A stretch of DNA of 64,000 bases from Ga0077555 sp033764055 (GCA_033764055.1 JANRJI010000119.1:1-64000); one strand, 5' to 3'. Counted from the stretch's first letter, positions 1 to 9,022 are shown. The notes: generated by a model from the letters alone, not told the origin. Translations and numbers: made by a program.

Positions 1-2189
1 AGCACGAAGGCCTGATCGTTGGCGATCGTGGTGTTGGCGTCGATGGCGTTGAGCCAGATCCTGTCCCCGGCCGTGAAGTCCAGGATGCGATCGTAAGCGC
101 TGCCCGCCGAGTCGGCCACGGCGCCATAGATGAAGTTGTCGTTGCCGAGGCCACCGGTCAGGTAGTCGATCCCGAGCCCACCCGTCAGGCTGTCGTTGCC
201 CGCGGCGCCATCGAGCCGGTTCGAGCCCGTGTTGCCGACGATGGCATTGGCAAGCGCGTTTCCGGTGCCGTTGATGTTGGCACTGCCGAGCAACAACAGG
301 TTCTCGACCTGATTGCCGAGCGTGTAGGTGATCGACGACCTGACCGTGTCGGTGCCGTTGCCGGCCACCTCGCCGACGAGGTCCCCGACATTGTCGACGA
401 CATAGGTATCGTTTCCGGCATGACCGAACATGCGGTCGGCGCCCACACGTCCGTCGAGGACGTTGTTGCCGGCATTGCCGATCAGCGTGTTGGCGAGCTC
501 GTTGCCGGCACCGTTGAGATGGGCCGTGCCGTCGAGAATGAGCGTCTCGAGATTGGCTGCGAGCGACTTCGACACAGTCGCGCGGACAATATCGCTGCCC
601 TGGTTGAGCGCCTCCGTGACGATGTCGCCAGCGTGGTCGATGTAGAACGTGTCGTTCCCGAGCCCGCCGGTCATGGTGTCGGCCCCGGCGCCGCCGATGA
701 GGGTGTCGTTGCCGGATCCACCGGTGAGCGAATCGTTGCCACCGACGCCTTCGAGAACCACCGCCGCCGACTGGCCTGCCGCGTCGAATTGATCCCCCCC
801 GGCATTGCCGACGACGCGCTCCAGGCCGGCCCCGGCGAGGCCGATGAACATGCCCACGCCTCCCTGCACGTAGACCGTGTCGTAGCCGCTCTCGCCGATC
901 ACGAGCCAATCGTCGGCATCGACATAGAGGATGTCGTTGCCGGCCCCACCATTGAAGGCATCGCTGCCAGCCTCGCCGATCAGCTGGTCGTCGCCGTCGC
1001 CGCCCTGCAGCAGATCGTCGTCCGCCCCGCCAAACAGCGTATCGTTCCCGCCATTGCCGGAGAGCAAGTCGCCGCCGCCGAAGCCATTGAAAGCGTCGGC
1101 ATCGTCGCTGCCGAGAAGAGCATCGCCCAACCCGGTGCCCGAGATGACCTCCCCACCCGGCCGCGCCTCGCGGTAGGCGCCGCCCAGACTGTAGGATGCC
1201 GCGAAATCGGCGTAGGTCGGAAAGCCGTAGAGTTGCGCCATCGCGTCGTACTCGTTGACGCCGAACGCCTGCGCCCACGACTGGAACGACGAGAAGCCAT
1301 GTAGCACGGCCATGTACTCGAACGGGTTGTAGGCGAACGAGTTGAGCCCATACGTCTGGTCGGCCAGCCGCATGATGTCGAACGGATTGATCCCAAGGGC
1401 GGCACCATAGGCGGAGATTGAGTCGTAGGGCGAAGCATCCGCCGCGGCATCCGACGCCACCGATCCGGGATCACCGGCGCCAAAGCCGAAGATTGCACCG
1501 TTCTGGGCAATGACGTTGTAGGCGTAGAAACTGCCTATTGGCTGAAGGCCGAAGGCAGAGAAGAACTGCGCTGCATTGGCGTAGCCATAGCTCGCCGCCT
1601 CCAGATCGTAGACGGACACCCCGAAGAACGCCGCCTTTTGCGCGAACCCCTGGGGGAACCCCTCCGCGATCGCCGAAAGGTGGAACGGATTGCGGGTCAG
1701 CGGATTGCCGCCGAGCATCTGATCGATGAGCTGGTACTGGTCATACGGCGAAATTCCCCGCGCGAACGCCATCGCGAAGGCATCCGTATAGCCGTATTGC
1801 TGCGCGATATAATGGTATACTTGTGCGGGCTGGATGCCGACCGGCTGCCGCACGATCGCCGATAGTCCGCCAAGGCCGTTTGTCCCCAATGTCGCGAACG
1901 CAAAGGGGTCGACATTGTCCACCCAGGCGGTGGAGGCGAATACTGGGTTGCTCCACAAGGGATCATTCGGGTCGAGGCCCGCATAGATGGAGGCCCGATT
2001 ATTCAGCAGATTTCGAATGCTCGTCCCGGCATCGAAGAGCTGGTTCTGGGTTACCGGCCCAAGCAGCCCGGCCTGGTTGACCTGTGCGATGAGACTTCCG
2101 GCGAAGTTCGTGCTACCACCCGACAGCACGAGGTTCTGCGAGCCATTGAGGTAGTTGGGAACGAATGGATTGACGAGAATATTGAACAT
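1..2189 (-). CDS. RTX calcium-binding secreted protein with novel N-terminal repeats (3' end off window)
   Basis: A 729-codon frame is open from ATG 2189 (AAGG 8 nt upstream) to the window edge. Residues 1-345 contain no RTX repeats; they are rich in Tyr, Phe, Ala and Gly and carry degenerate units of the form YD-x(3-5)-YG-x(5)-F (for example VYDLEAASYGYANAAQFF near residue 190 and EYDAMAQLYGFPTYADFA near 315). From about residue 350 come classic nonapeptides (GGNDSLTGG, GGSGNDTLIGG), then two copies of the roughly 75-residue GNDTYVVD...GTGN...LDG spacer repeat. The last part (GNDNFIYG, RILDFTAGDRIWLN) resembles the serralysin/M10 C-terminal domain. Family knowledge: such proteins bind Ca2+ outside the cell and leave through a type I system using a C-terminal signal, which lies beyond base 1. 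No catalytic HExxH was seen in the part I translated, so the function of the N-terminal half is unknown. Confidence 0.9.
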   Translation of the reverse strand, partial: MFNILVNPFVPNYLNGSQNLVLSGGSTNFAGSLIAQVNQAGLLGPVTQNQLFDAGTSIRNLLNNRASIYAGLDPNDPLWSNPVFASTAWVDNVDPFAFATLGTNGLGGLSAIVRQPVGIQPAQVYHYIAQQYGYTDAFAMAFARGISPYDQYQLIDQMLGGNPLTRNPFHLSAIAEGFPQGFAQKAAFFGVSVYDLEAASYGYANAAQFFSAFGLQPIGSFYAYNVIAQNGAIFGFGAGDPGSVASDAAADASPYDSISAYGAALGINPFDIMRLADQTYGLNSFAYNPFEYMAVLHGFSSFQSWAQAFGVNEYDAMAQLYGFPTYADFAASYSLGGAYREARPGGEVISGTGLGDALLGSDDADAFNGFGGGDLLSGNGGNDTLFGGADDDLLQGGDGDDQLIGEAGSDAFNGGAGNDILYVDADDWLVIGESGYDTVYVQGGVGMFIGLAGAGLERVVGNAGGDQFDAAGQSAAVVLEGVGGNDSLTGGSGNDTLIGGAGADTMTGGLGNDTFYIDHAGDIVTEALNQGSDIVRATVSKSLAANLETLILDGTAHLNGAGNELANTLIGNAGNNVLDGRVGADRMFGHAGNDTYVVDNVGDLVGEVAGNGTDTVRSSITYTLGNQVENLLLLGSANINGTGNALANAIVGNTGSNRLDGAAGNDSLTGGLGIDYLTGGLGNDNFIYGAVADSAGSAYDRILDFTAGDRIWLNAIDANTTIANDQAFV

Positions 2190-2512
2190 CGACGTGACCT
2201 TATCGGTTGAAGAGTCGTCGGACTGCCCAAGTAAAGTGCCCGCACCTCGGCGGTTGCTGCCCAATACCACTACGGCCCGAAGTCGGCCGCTACGCGGGAC
2301 ACCAACCAGAGAGACGATATCGGACCTTGGCCTCTCGGAATGACGGTTACCAAGTCGCAGACCGAGACGTCAACCGATTTGCCGATAGCAGAGCAAGCCA
2401 AAGACCCAGGATCACGAAGATTTTAGAAGTAGTGGCTTGGTCCTGACGACATGGAACTGTCACAATGCTTATTGTCACGACACGGATGGCCAGTGTGATC
2501 ATCGACGGCGTC
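2190..2512. other. Intergenic region between RTX gene and rnpB promoter
   Basis: These 323 bases hold the leader of the minus-strand RTX gene on the left and the upstream region of rnpB on the right. Short open frames here lack coding character and a ribosome site. I see a directly repeated TGTCAC near 2459 and 2474 but no convincing operator, RNA gene or terminator. Confidence 0.5.
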
Positions 2513-2541
2513 TTGACGTCCCGCTCGATCCGCCATTTATG
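2513..2541 (+). promoter_or_regulatory. Predicted sigma-70 promoter of rnpB
   Basis: A TTGACG -35 box (2513-2518), a 17-base spacer and a TTTATG -10 box (2536-2541) end 6 bases before the first paired base of the RNase P RNA P1 helix at 2548. The position fits a housekeeping promoter whose +1 is the mature 5' end or very close to it. This is a consensus match only. Confidence 0.6.
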
Positions 2542-2547
2542 AGTCCT

Positions 2548-2985
2548 GCCAGTCGGCCGGACGGCCGCTGCCGGCGCCCGCAAGGGCACCGTTGGAGGAA
2601 AGTCCGGGCTCCATGGATGAACGGTGGCGGCTAACGGCCGCCGGGGGCGACCCCAGGGAAAGTGCCACAGAGACGATACCGCCATCCTCGTCGGCGCTTC
2701 AGTTGCTCACAAGGCAACCGCGCCGAGGAGAGGTAAGGGTGAAAAGGTGCGGTAAGAGCGCACCGCGGCTCCGGTAACGGCGCCGGCAGGGCAAACCCCA
2801 CCGGGAGCAAGACCAAATAGGGGTGGCACGTGCGCTGGGGGCGACCTCAGCGCCGGGGCTCATTCAGCCCGCCGCCCGGGTTGGTTGCTTGAGGCGTCCG
2901 GCGACGGACGTCCCAGATGAATGGCCGTCGCGGAGGGGCTCGCGAGACCGCCTCCAGACAGAACCCGGCTTACAGGCCGGCTGGC
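2548..2985 (+). ncRNA. rnpB: RNase P RNA, bacterial class A
   Basis: This is the catalytic RNA that trims the 5' leader of pre-tRNAs together with the RnpA protein. The conserved core GAGGAAAGTCCGGGCTCC starts at 2595. The matching 3' part of the core, AGACAGAACCCGGCTTACAG, is at 2956-2975, and the GGTAAGGGTGAAAAGGTGCG segment is in the middle. The ends are set by the P1 helix: GCCAGTCGGCC at 2548-2558 pairs with GGCCGGCTGGC at 2975-2985 with a single G-U. The 438-nt length is within the normal range for alphaproteobacterial class A RNAs. The RNA is convergent with the ferric-reductase-like gene. No U-tract terminator follows; processing may set the 3' end. Confidence 0.95.
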
Positions 2986-3022
2986 AGAATTCATGTGGCC
3001 CCGATGGCGGAGGCGGACCGTA

Positions 3023-4402
3023 CTATCGCGGCATCCGCGCAGCCGTCGGAGCCTCCGGCGACGTAGCCGCTGGCTTGCTGCGATCGAGCAGCCGCCGCAG
3101 CAGCCTCTCGATCCCGATGCCGGTCCTGATCTCGAACTCCTCATGGCGGAAGTTGCGCCGCGGCAAGCCGAGCGCCACGAGACCAGCCCGGAGCTCCTGG
3201 CGCATCGCCAGCGGGCCGCAGTAGGACACCCGGACAGACCGGAGCGGTGCGCCTGCCGCCTCGGCCACGGCCGCCGCCGTCAGCCGCGGCTCCTTGCTCG
3301 TATCGATCACGCGAAACGTGAAACCCGGGTGCCGTTGTGCCGCGTGCTCGAGCTCGGCGATATGCGCGGCATGCTCCCGGCCCCTCACGGTATAGAGCAG
3401 GCGGATCGGCGGCCCACCGTCCGTGAGGCTTCCCGCCCAGGCGACGAACGGCGTGATCCCAATGCCGCCGGCGATCCACACCTCGGCCTTCGCTTTCCGA
3501 GGCCGCAGAAACCTGCCGTAGGGCCCCGCCACCCGCGCCGTCGCACCCGGCGTCAGGCTCGTGGCGAGGCGTCGGGTATAGTCGCCGAGGGGCTTGATCG
3601 TGAAACGGAGCTCGCGTCCATCAGCGGCCGGCGCGCTCGAGATCGTATACGGGTGCGTCTCGCGAAGCCCGGGCATGTCGAATGACAGGAAGGCGAACTG
3701 CCCCGGGAGGTGACGAAAACCACCACGCTTTCGCTCCAGCTTCACCTCCACCGCACCGCCCTCGGGGCGCACACTTCGGACGGTATAGGCATAACGCCCA
3801 AAAGCCCGCCCGAACGGCAGCAGGCAATAGAGGTAGGACAGCACCCCGATGGCGCAGAATGCGCCGACGTAGAGCCCCAGCGGATCACCGATTGTAAACG
3901 GCTTGCGGACGAGCAGGAAATGCACCACCGCCACCACGTAGACGGCGCCGATGAAGCGGTGCGTCCAGAACCACCACCGGTAGGGGATGAACGTCAGCAG
4001 GGTCAACCCGACCAGCACCAGAAGACCGTCGAGCGCCAGCTCACCGAGCTCCTCCCCGGCATCGTCGTCACCGAGCAGCCGACCGATCGGCCCGAGATCG
4101 ACTCCGGTCACACCCGCCCCTTTGACCTCGGCACCCAGGCCGTCATGCAGCAGAGCCATCGCGATGGCGCCGATGCCTAGCCACTTGTGCAAGACATAGA
4201 TGCGGTCCAGGCCGCCGAACAGCAGCTCCAGCCAGCGCATGCGCGTGGCCAGGAGCTGGGCTATGCCCATGGCGATCAGCGCTGCCACGCCGACATACTG
4301 GCCGAGCAGTGGTTGCACGGCGAACCTCTGCGCCAGCTCGGCAAAACCGAGGGCCGGCGCCAGCAGCGCCGCGATCACGATCAGGATGCCCGTCAGACGC
4401 AC
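3023..4402 (-). CDS. Ferric-reductase-like transmembrane flavoprotein
   Basis: The 459-residue protein starts at a GTG (4402) preceded by AAGGGGGG. The first 220 residues form several membrane helices with paired histidines typical of the ferric-reductase/NOX haem core (VLHKWLG and MALLHDGLG about residue 70-85; THRFIG and VHFLLV about 145-165). An FAD domain follows (HLPGQFAFLSFD, HPYTISSAP near 235-260), then an NAD(P) domain (WIAGGIGITPFVAWAGSL near 310; YCGPLAMRQEL near 400). Family role: moving electrons from cytosolic NAD(P)H through FAD and two haems across the membrane to an acceptor that I cannot identify. The C-terminal 30 residues after RTGIGIERLLRRLL are a basic Pro/Ala tail. The YugP-type peptidase gene lies 51 bases upstream on the same strand. 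Confidence 0.85.
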   Translation of the reverse strand: MRLTGILIVIAALLAPALGFAELAQRFAVQPLLGQYVGVAALIAMGIAQLLATRMRWLELLFGGLDRIYVLHKWLGIGAIAMALLHDGLGAEVKGAGVTGVDLGPIGRLLGDDDAGEELGELALDGLLVLVGLTLLTFIPYRWWFWTHRFIGAVYVVAVVHFLLVRKPFTIGDPLGLYVGAFCAIGVLSYLYCLLPFGRAFGRYAYTVRSVRPEGGAVEVKLERKRGGFRHLPGQFAFLSFDMPGLRETHPYTISSAPAADGRELRFTIKPLGDYTRRLATSLTPGATARVAGPYGRFLRPRKAKAEVWIAGGIGITPFVAWAGSLTDGGPPIRLLYTVRGREHAAHIAELEHAAQRHPGFTFRVIDTSKEPRLTAAAVAEAAGAPLRSVRVSYCGPLAMRQELRAGLVALGLPRRNFRHEEFEIRTGIGIERLLRRLLDRSKPAATSPEAPTAARMPR

Positions 4403-4453
4403 GTGCCCCCCTTCGCTCGGCTGGATCGGCTGCAGCGCCGCCGCATCCCCAGG

Positions 4454-5140
4454 TCAGATCCTGAGGACGCGAATCCACCGCATGACATCGAGCAGACTCA
4501 TCGCCGCGGCAGCCACATACGTGAACGCAGCCGCACGTAGGATCTGTCGGGCCGACGCCACGTCACGTTCGCCCACATATCCGCCGGCCCGCAGGAGCGG
4601 CAGCGCGCGTCGGAAGCTGGCGTCGAGCTCGACCGGCAGGGTGACGGCATGCAGCACGATGGTCGACCCCAGGATCAGCATTCCGAGAAACACCTCCAGG
4701 ATGATGACATGCGGCGACTTCAGCAGGATCAGCACCAGCGGCGCTGCCAGCATCACCACGGCGCCGAAGCGCTCCATGGTCTGCGCCTGCTTGGCCAGCC
4801 GCGTCCTGTGCACCAGGGGCGGGTAGCCGGTGGCATCCTGCATGGCATGGCCGACCTCATGCGCCGCCACGACCACCGCCGCCAGCGATTTTCGGCCGAA
4901 GTGCTCGGGGCTCAACCGCACGACCTTCGCCTCCGGATCGTAGTGGTCGCCGAGCGCCGTCTCCTCCACCTTGACGTGGTGTAGCTTCATCTCGTCGAGC
5001 ACGTGGCGTGCGAACTCGCCTCCGGTGCCCGGGAAATCCGCCCGCTCGGCCGCGTGCCGGCGCAGCACGCCCCTCACCCACATCTGGGGCAGCAGCGCCA
5101 GCCCGAAGGCCACGATCAACAGGATCAGCAACGCGCCCAA
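4454..5140 (-). CDS. Membrane zinc metallopeptidase, YugP family
   Basis: The 228-residue protein has an N-terminal membrane helix (residues 2-18), the zincin motif HEVGHAMQD near residue 93, and further hydrophobic segments at about 125-140, 143-165 and 195-215. This layout matches the neutral zinc peptidase family Zn_peptidase_2 (YugP). The physiological substrate of the family is not established. The start is a TTG at 5140: GGAGGG sits 7 bases upstream, and choosing the next ATG would delete the first helix. The gene is divergent from parE and may share a transcript with the flavoprotein gene 51 bases downstream. Confidence 0.82.
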   Translation of the reverse strand: MGALLILLIVAFGLALLPQMWVRGVLRRHAAERADFPGTGGEFARHVLDEMKLHHVKVEETALGDHYDPEAKVVRLSPEHFGRKSLAAVVVAAHEVGHAMQDATGYPPLVHRTRLAKQAQTMERFGAVVMLAAPLVLILLKSPHVIILEVFLGMLILGSTIVLHAVTLPVELDASFRRALPLLRAGGYVGERDVASARQILRAAAFTYVAAAAMSLLDVMRWIRVLRI

Positions 5141-5397
5141 GCCGGGCCCTCCGTAGCTAGGTTCGTCCGACTATGTAGAGAAGACACATGGTATCGTTAA
5201 GGCGCTGCTCGTGTAATCGCTACCGTAGCTCGCGACGACCCTGGCACGCGGCAACCGTGCTCTTGCCAATAGCCGCCCCGGCGTGGCACCTCGCAGGCGA
5301 CACCGAACCCGACGGATTCGTCTCTTCGGGCAAGCATCATCGTATGTTCCCGCGTCGACGCTGCCCTCATTCGACCACAGGAGCGGAAGACAGACGC

Positions 5398-7410
5398 ATG
5401 GCATCCTCCCGCGACCTTTTCGGTAACCTCGCCCAGGACATGACCGACAAATCCGCCGCCCGGCGCGCCCAGAAGGCAGACGCATCCGACGCCTACACCG
5501 CTGCCGACATCGAGGTGCTCGAGGGCTTGGAGCCCGTCCGGCGCCGCCCTGGCATGTACATCGGCGGCACGGACGAGAAGGCAATGCATCATCTCTTCGC
5601 CGAGGTGATCGACAACTCGATGGACGAGGCCGTCGCCGGTCACGCCACCTGGATCGAGGTCAAGCTCACCGCCGATGGCTTCCTCGCCGTCAGCGACAAC
5701 GGGCGCGGCATCCCCGTCGATCCGCACCCCAAGTTCCCGAAGAAGTCCGCGCTCGAAGTGATCATGTGCACGCTGCACGCGGGCGGCAAGTTCGACGGCA
5801 AGGCCTACAACACGTCCGGCGGCCTGCATGGCGTCGGCGTCTCGGTCGTCAACGCCCTGGCCGAGACCTGCGAGGTTGAGGTGGCTCGCGGCCAACAGCT
5901 CTATCGCATGGTGTTTTCACGGGGTCTCCCGCAGACGAAGCTCGAGAAGCTCGGGCAGATCATGAACCGCCGCGGCACCACGGTGCGCTTCAAGCCGGAC
6001 GAGCAGATCTTCGGCAAGGGCTGCGCCTTCAAGCCTGGCATCATCCACAAGATGGCGCGCTCCAAGGCCTATCTGTTCGGCGGCGTCGAAATCCGCTGGG
6101 TGTGCGCTCCGGAGCTGATCACCGACAGCACGCCCGCAGAGGCGGTTTTCCATTTCCCGGGCGGCCTGAAGGACTACCTGTCGGGTGAGATCGAGGGCCA
6201 GACCAGGGTCACCAAGGACCTCTTCGCCGGCCGCGTCGAGAAGCAAGGTGGGCACGGGTCCGTCGAGTGGGCTGTCTGCTGGATCGCCGACGCCGACACC
6301 GCCGTTCGCTCCTACTGCAACACGATCCCGACGCCCGAGGGTGGCACCCACGAGGCTGGCTTGCGAAATGCCCTCGCCAAGGGCCTGCGGACCTACGGCG
6401 AGCTGACCAGCAACAAGAAGGCTGCTCAGGTAACCGCCGAGGACGTGGTCGGCACAGCCGCTGCCATGCTCTCGGTCTTCATACGCGAGCCCGAGTTCCA
6501 GGGCCAGACCAAGGACAAGCTGTCGACCGCCGAGGCGACGCGCATCGTCGAGACGACCGTCCGCGATGCCTTCGATCACTGGCTCACCGCGAGCCCGCAG
6601 CAGGCCACGCGTCTCTTGGAATGGGCCATCGAGCAGGCTGAGGAGCGCCAGCGGCGGCGCAAGGAGAAGGAAGTCTCGCGCCAGTCTGCGACGCGCAAGC
6701 TCCGCCTGCCGGGTAAGCTGACGGATTGCTCGTCGACGAATGGCGACACCGAGATCTTCCTTGTCGAGGGCGATTCGGCCGGTGGCTCCGCCAAGCAGGC
6801 GCGCGATCCCAAGACGCAGGCCATTCTGCCGCTGCGCGGCAAGATCCTGAACGTCGCCAGCGCCACGTCCGGAAAACTGGCCCAGAATCAGCTTCTGTCG
6901 GATCTCGTACAGGCATTGGGCGCCGGCACTGGCACGAAATACCGCGACGAGGACCTGCGTTACGACCGCGTGATCATCATGACCGATGCCGACGTCGACG
7001 GCGCGCACATCGCTTCACTGTTGATGACATTCTTTTTCCAGGAGATGCGTCCGCTAATCGAAAATGGCCATCTCTTCCTGGCCGTCGCTCCCTTCTACAA
7101 GCTGACCCATGGCTCGAAGACGGTCTACGCCCTCGACGACAAGCACCGGGCGAAGCTCCTGAGCACGGAGTTCCCGGCCAATGCGAAAGTGCAGATCGGA
7201 CGCTTCAAGGGCCTCGGCGAGATGAACCCGGCTGAGCTCAAGGCGACGACGATGGACCCCAGATTGCGCACCCTCCTCAAAGTCGAGATCTCGGAGGGCC
7301 AGCGAGAGGCCGTGGCCGACGCCGTCAACACGCTGATGGGCACCAAGCCGGAGTTGCGCTTCCGCTTCATCCAGGAGCGTGCAGCCTTCGCCAAGGACCT
7401 CGACGTATGA
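5398..7410 (+). CDS. parE: DNA topoisomerase IV subunit B
   Basis: ParE is the ATPase and TOPRIM half of topoisomerase IV, which works with ParC to decatenate sister chromosomes. The 670-residue product has the GHKL ATPase motifs (EVIDNSMDEAVAG near 80, SDNGRGIPVD near 105, GGLHGVGVSVVNAL near 150). The TOPRIM motifs are LVEGDSAGGSAKQARD near 460 and DADVDGAHI near 535. The C-terminal GYRB-type segment includes FKGLGEMNP. Although the frame is open from 5188, the family alignment and a CAGGAG upstream favour ATG 5398 (MASSRDLFGNLAQD). The ParE-like rather than GyrB-like length (no 170-residue insertion) supports topo IV. parC is not in view. The gene ends at paired hairpins facing a convergent neighbour. 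Confidence 0.93.
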   Translation: MASSRDLFGNLAQDMTDKSAARRAQKADASDAYTAADIEVLEGLEPVRRRPGMYIGGTDEKAMHHLFAEVIDNSMDEAVAGHATWIEVKLTADGFLAVSDNGRGIPVDPHPKFPKKSALEVIMCTLHAGGKFDGKAYNTSGGLHGVGVSVVNALAETCEVEVARGQQLYRMVFSRGLPQTKLEKLGQIMNRRGTTVRFKPDEQIFGKGCAFKPGIIHKMARSKAYLFGGVEIRWVCAPELITDSTPAEAVFHFPGGLKDYLSGEIEGQTRVTKDLFAGRVEKQGGHGSVEWAVCWIADADTAVRSYCNTIPTPEGGTHEAGLRNALAKGLRTYGELTSNKKAAQVTAEDVVGTAAAMLSVFIREPEFQGQTKDKLSTAEATRIVETTVRDAFDHWLTASPQQATRLLEWAIEQAEERQRRRKEKEVSRQSATRKLRLPGKLTDCSSTNGDTEIFLVEGDSAGGSAKQARDPKTQAILPLRGKILNVASATSGKLAQNQLLSDLVQALGAGTGTKYRDEDLRYDRVIIMTDADVDGAHIASLLMTFFFQEMRPLIENGHLFLAVAPFYKLTHGSKTVYALDDKHRAKLLSTEFPANAKVQIGRFKGLGEMNPAELKATTMDPRLRTLLKVEISEGQREAVADAVNTLMGTKPELRFRFIQERAAFAKDLDV

Positions 7411-7420
7411 CACTCGTCCT

Positions 7421-7474
7421 GGCGTCATGGCCGCCGGTGGGCCCACGGCCGCACTGACGCCCTCCGAAGAGGGC
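7421..7474. terminator. Two adjacent stem-loops between convergent genes
   Basis: The first hairpin (7421-7461) has an outer GGCGTCA/TGACGCC stem and an inner GGCCG/CGGCC stem. The second, partly overlapping (7459-7474), is GCCCTC-CGAA-GAGGGC, which reads GCCCTC-TTCG-GAGGGC on the minus strand, a classic stable tetraloop. They sit between parE (ends 7410) and the minus-strand gene ending at 7481, so they probably terminate both transcripts. Only a weak T run (AATTT) follows on the plus strand. Confidence 0.6.
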
Positions 7475-7480
7475 GCAATT

Positions 7481-8032
7481 TCAGCGTATGCTCGGATCCG
7501 CGTAGCACTGCCGCATGACGGTGCAGCGGTGCGAGCCCGAGAAATGCATGCTGTCGCCTTTCGCCGGACTGATGAATTTGCAGATTTCTTCCAGGCCGTT
7601 GACGTCGAGCCAGCCCTGGCGCCGCCCGCGCTGGACAGCGAAACAGTCGGCGGTCTCCTCGTCGGGGCCGCGGAACTGGTGGCCGCACTCGTGCGCGAAG
7701 ATCCACATCTTCACCACCGTCGGCACCTTTGCGATCAGGCGTGGATTGAGGATCAGGAACCCGGGATAGGCTGCGCCGTAGTCGTCGAGTTGGCTGTCCA
7801 TCACGGTCGGACGCTTGCCGCAGGTCATGCGGTTGCCGTCGAGTCGCACCTCACCAGGATCGACGATCTTGGCATCACCTCCGACGTGACCGACATATTC
7901 TTCCGGCGTCGGTCCGGCTGCCGCGGCAACGGAGCCCATACCATGGATCCAAGCGGCAAGCAGCAGAGCCCCAGAGACCCCTCGCGCAGTCCATGCGTCA
8001 GATCCCACGCTCGGCCCCCTTTCTCGGCTCAT
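7481..8032 (-). CDS. Exported putative zinc metalloprotease (HECGH)
   Basis: The 183-residue protein starts at ATG 8032. A hydrophobic stretch near residues 18-40 (GALLLAAWIHGMGSVAAAAG) looks like a signal peptide. Near residue 113 is FAHECGHQFRGPDEETADCFAVQRG: an HExxH zinc site followed by a downstream EETAD segment that can supply a third ligand. This pattern resembles small periplasmic gluzincin-like proteases of alphaproteobacteria, and several cysteines (C71, C116, C133, C152, C169, C176 approximately) could form disulfides. I do not recognise a named family and the substrate is unknown. It is convergent with parE and is followed upstream, on the same strand, by a second zincin gene. 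Confidence 0.7.
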   Translation of the reverse strand: MSRERGPSVGSDAWTARGVSGALLLAAWIHGMGSVAAAAGPTPEEYVGHVGGDAKIVDPGEVRLDGNRMTCGKRPTVMDSQLDDYGAAYPGFLILNPRLIAKVPTVVKMWIFAHECGHQFRGPDEETADCFAVQRGRRQGWLDVNGLEEICKFISPAKGDSMHFSGSHRCTVMRQCYADPSIR

Positions 8033-8195
8033 CCGAAGCAGTCACCCACCTGAGCCACATTTGCCATGCCGCGCGGCTGATGCAACCCCTCGCATACAAT
8101 CCGCCGCAGATCTCCGACGTCCGGCTCTCCGCTGCCACACAAGCACCGAAACGGTTGCCAAAACGGTAACACGCCCTTCGCCGCGCCCGTTAAGG

Positions 8196-8609
8196 TTAGC
8201 CCGCTTCGGCCTCGATGGCCTCCATGTCGGCATCCGACAACCCGAAATGGTGCCCGATCTCGTGCACCAGAACATGGGTGACAAGATGGCCGAGCGTCTC
8301 CTCCCCCTCCGACCAGTAGTCCAGGATCGGCCGACGGTAGAGCAAGACCATGTCGGGCTCGGTCGGCTGATCGAGCACGCTCTTTCGATCGAGGCTCACC
8401 CCCTTGTAGAGCCCCATGAGCTCGAAGGGATCCTCGATGCCGAGCTCGTCGAGCACTTCGTCGGTGGCAAAATCCTCGACCCGGAACACGACGTCCCGGC
8501 ACAGCTGGCGGAACTCACCTGGTAGTCTCTCCCAGGCATCGGCAGCCAGCACTTCGAAGTCGGCGAGGCTGGGCGCCACCGCGTTCTGCCATTCACGTGC
8601 GCCGCGCAT
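8196..8609 (-). CDS. Minimal zinc metallopeptidase (zincin_1 family)
   Basis: The 137-residue cytosolic protein carries HEIGHHFGLSDADME near residue 120, the signature of the short HExxHxxGxxD zincin_1 family (PF06262), and the preceding IYRRPILDYW-type strand is also conserved in that family. Length and architecture are complete for the family, whose biological substrate is unknown. It starts at ATG 8609. The gene lies 163 bases upstream of the exported HECGH protease on the same strand; that gap has no obvious terminator, so co-transcription is possible. Confidence 0.85.
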   Translation of the reverse strand: MRGAREWQNAVAPSLADFEVLAADAWERLPGEFRQLCRDVVFRVEDFATDEVLDELGIEDPFELMGLYKGVSLDRKSVLDQPTEPDMVLLYRRPILDYWSEGEETLGHLVTHVLVHEIGHHFGLSDADMEAIEAEAG

Positions 8610-8698
8610 CGAACGCTCCCGCTGTCATAAAGACGTTGCGTGCACTTACATGCTGACGGTCAGCTTGGCCAGAGGCGTGGGCAATCGTCGCGGCAACC

Positions 8699-9022
8699 TC
8701 AGGTGGCAGGCTCCATGACGGCTATCAATTGACGGACGCCGACAACGCGACGCAGCGCGTGCTCGATCAGCTGCGCCGTGCGGGGCGTCGCCTGAGCGAG
8801 ACGAAGATCGACCGTCATCTCGCTCCCATCGCCCGCCTCACGCGAGGCATGAACCCGTGTCGGCACCGTTCCGAGCTTGGCGAATGGCTCGACCAGCCGC
8901 GGCAACAGGCCGGGATCCGCGGGTCCCTGGACGAGGTAGCGGGCATCCACGTGTGTCGGAAGCGGCAGCGCCGGCGATGCCATCGCGGCGACGGCAGCGG
9001 AGTTGAGAGCAGTAGCAGCCAT
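8699..9022 (-). CDS. Stand-alone ACT-domain protein
   Basis: A 107-residue protein from ATG 9022. After an Ala-rich leader (about 25 residues) comes an ACT-like beta-alpha-beta-beta-alpha-beta pattern (ARYLVQGPADPGLLPRLVEPFAKLGTVP, MTVDLRLAQATPRTAQLIEHALRRVVGVRQLIAV) like that in small regulatory proteins such as the acetolactate synthase small subunit IlvM or GcvR-type proteins. ACT domains normally bind amino acids and tune a partner enzyme. No obvious partner such as ilvB lies beside it. A TTG 27 bases further upstream is possible but less likely than the ATG with AAGGAC upstream. Assignment is from fold-like pattern only. Confidence 0.6.
   Translation of the reverse strand: MAATALNSAAVAAMASPALPLPTHVDARYLVQGPADPGLLPRLVEPFAKLGTVPTRVHASREAGDGSEMTVDLRLAQATPRTAQLIEHALRRVVGVRQLIAVMEPAT

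Noticed and set aside
2823..3224. Short open frames over the RNase P RNA
   Set aside because: The sequence here is the conserved structured core of rnpB; the frames have no ribosome sites and no coding character.
5917..7008. A 363-codon minus-strand frame inside parE
   Set aside because: It is an antisense shadow of parE, which is intact and fully conserved across this segment.
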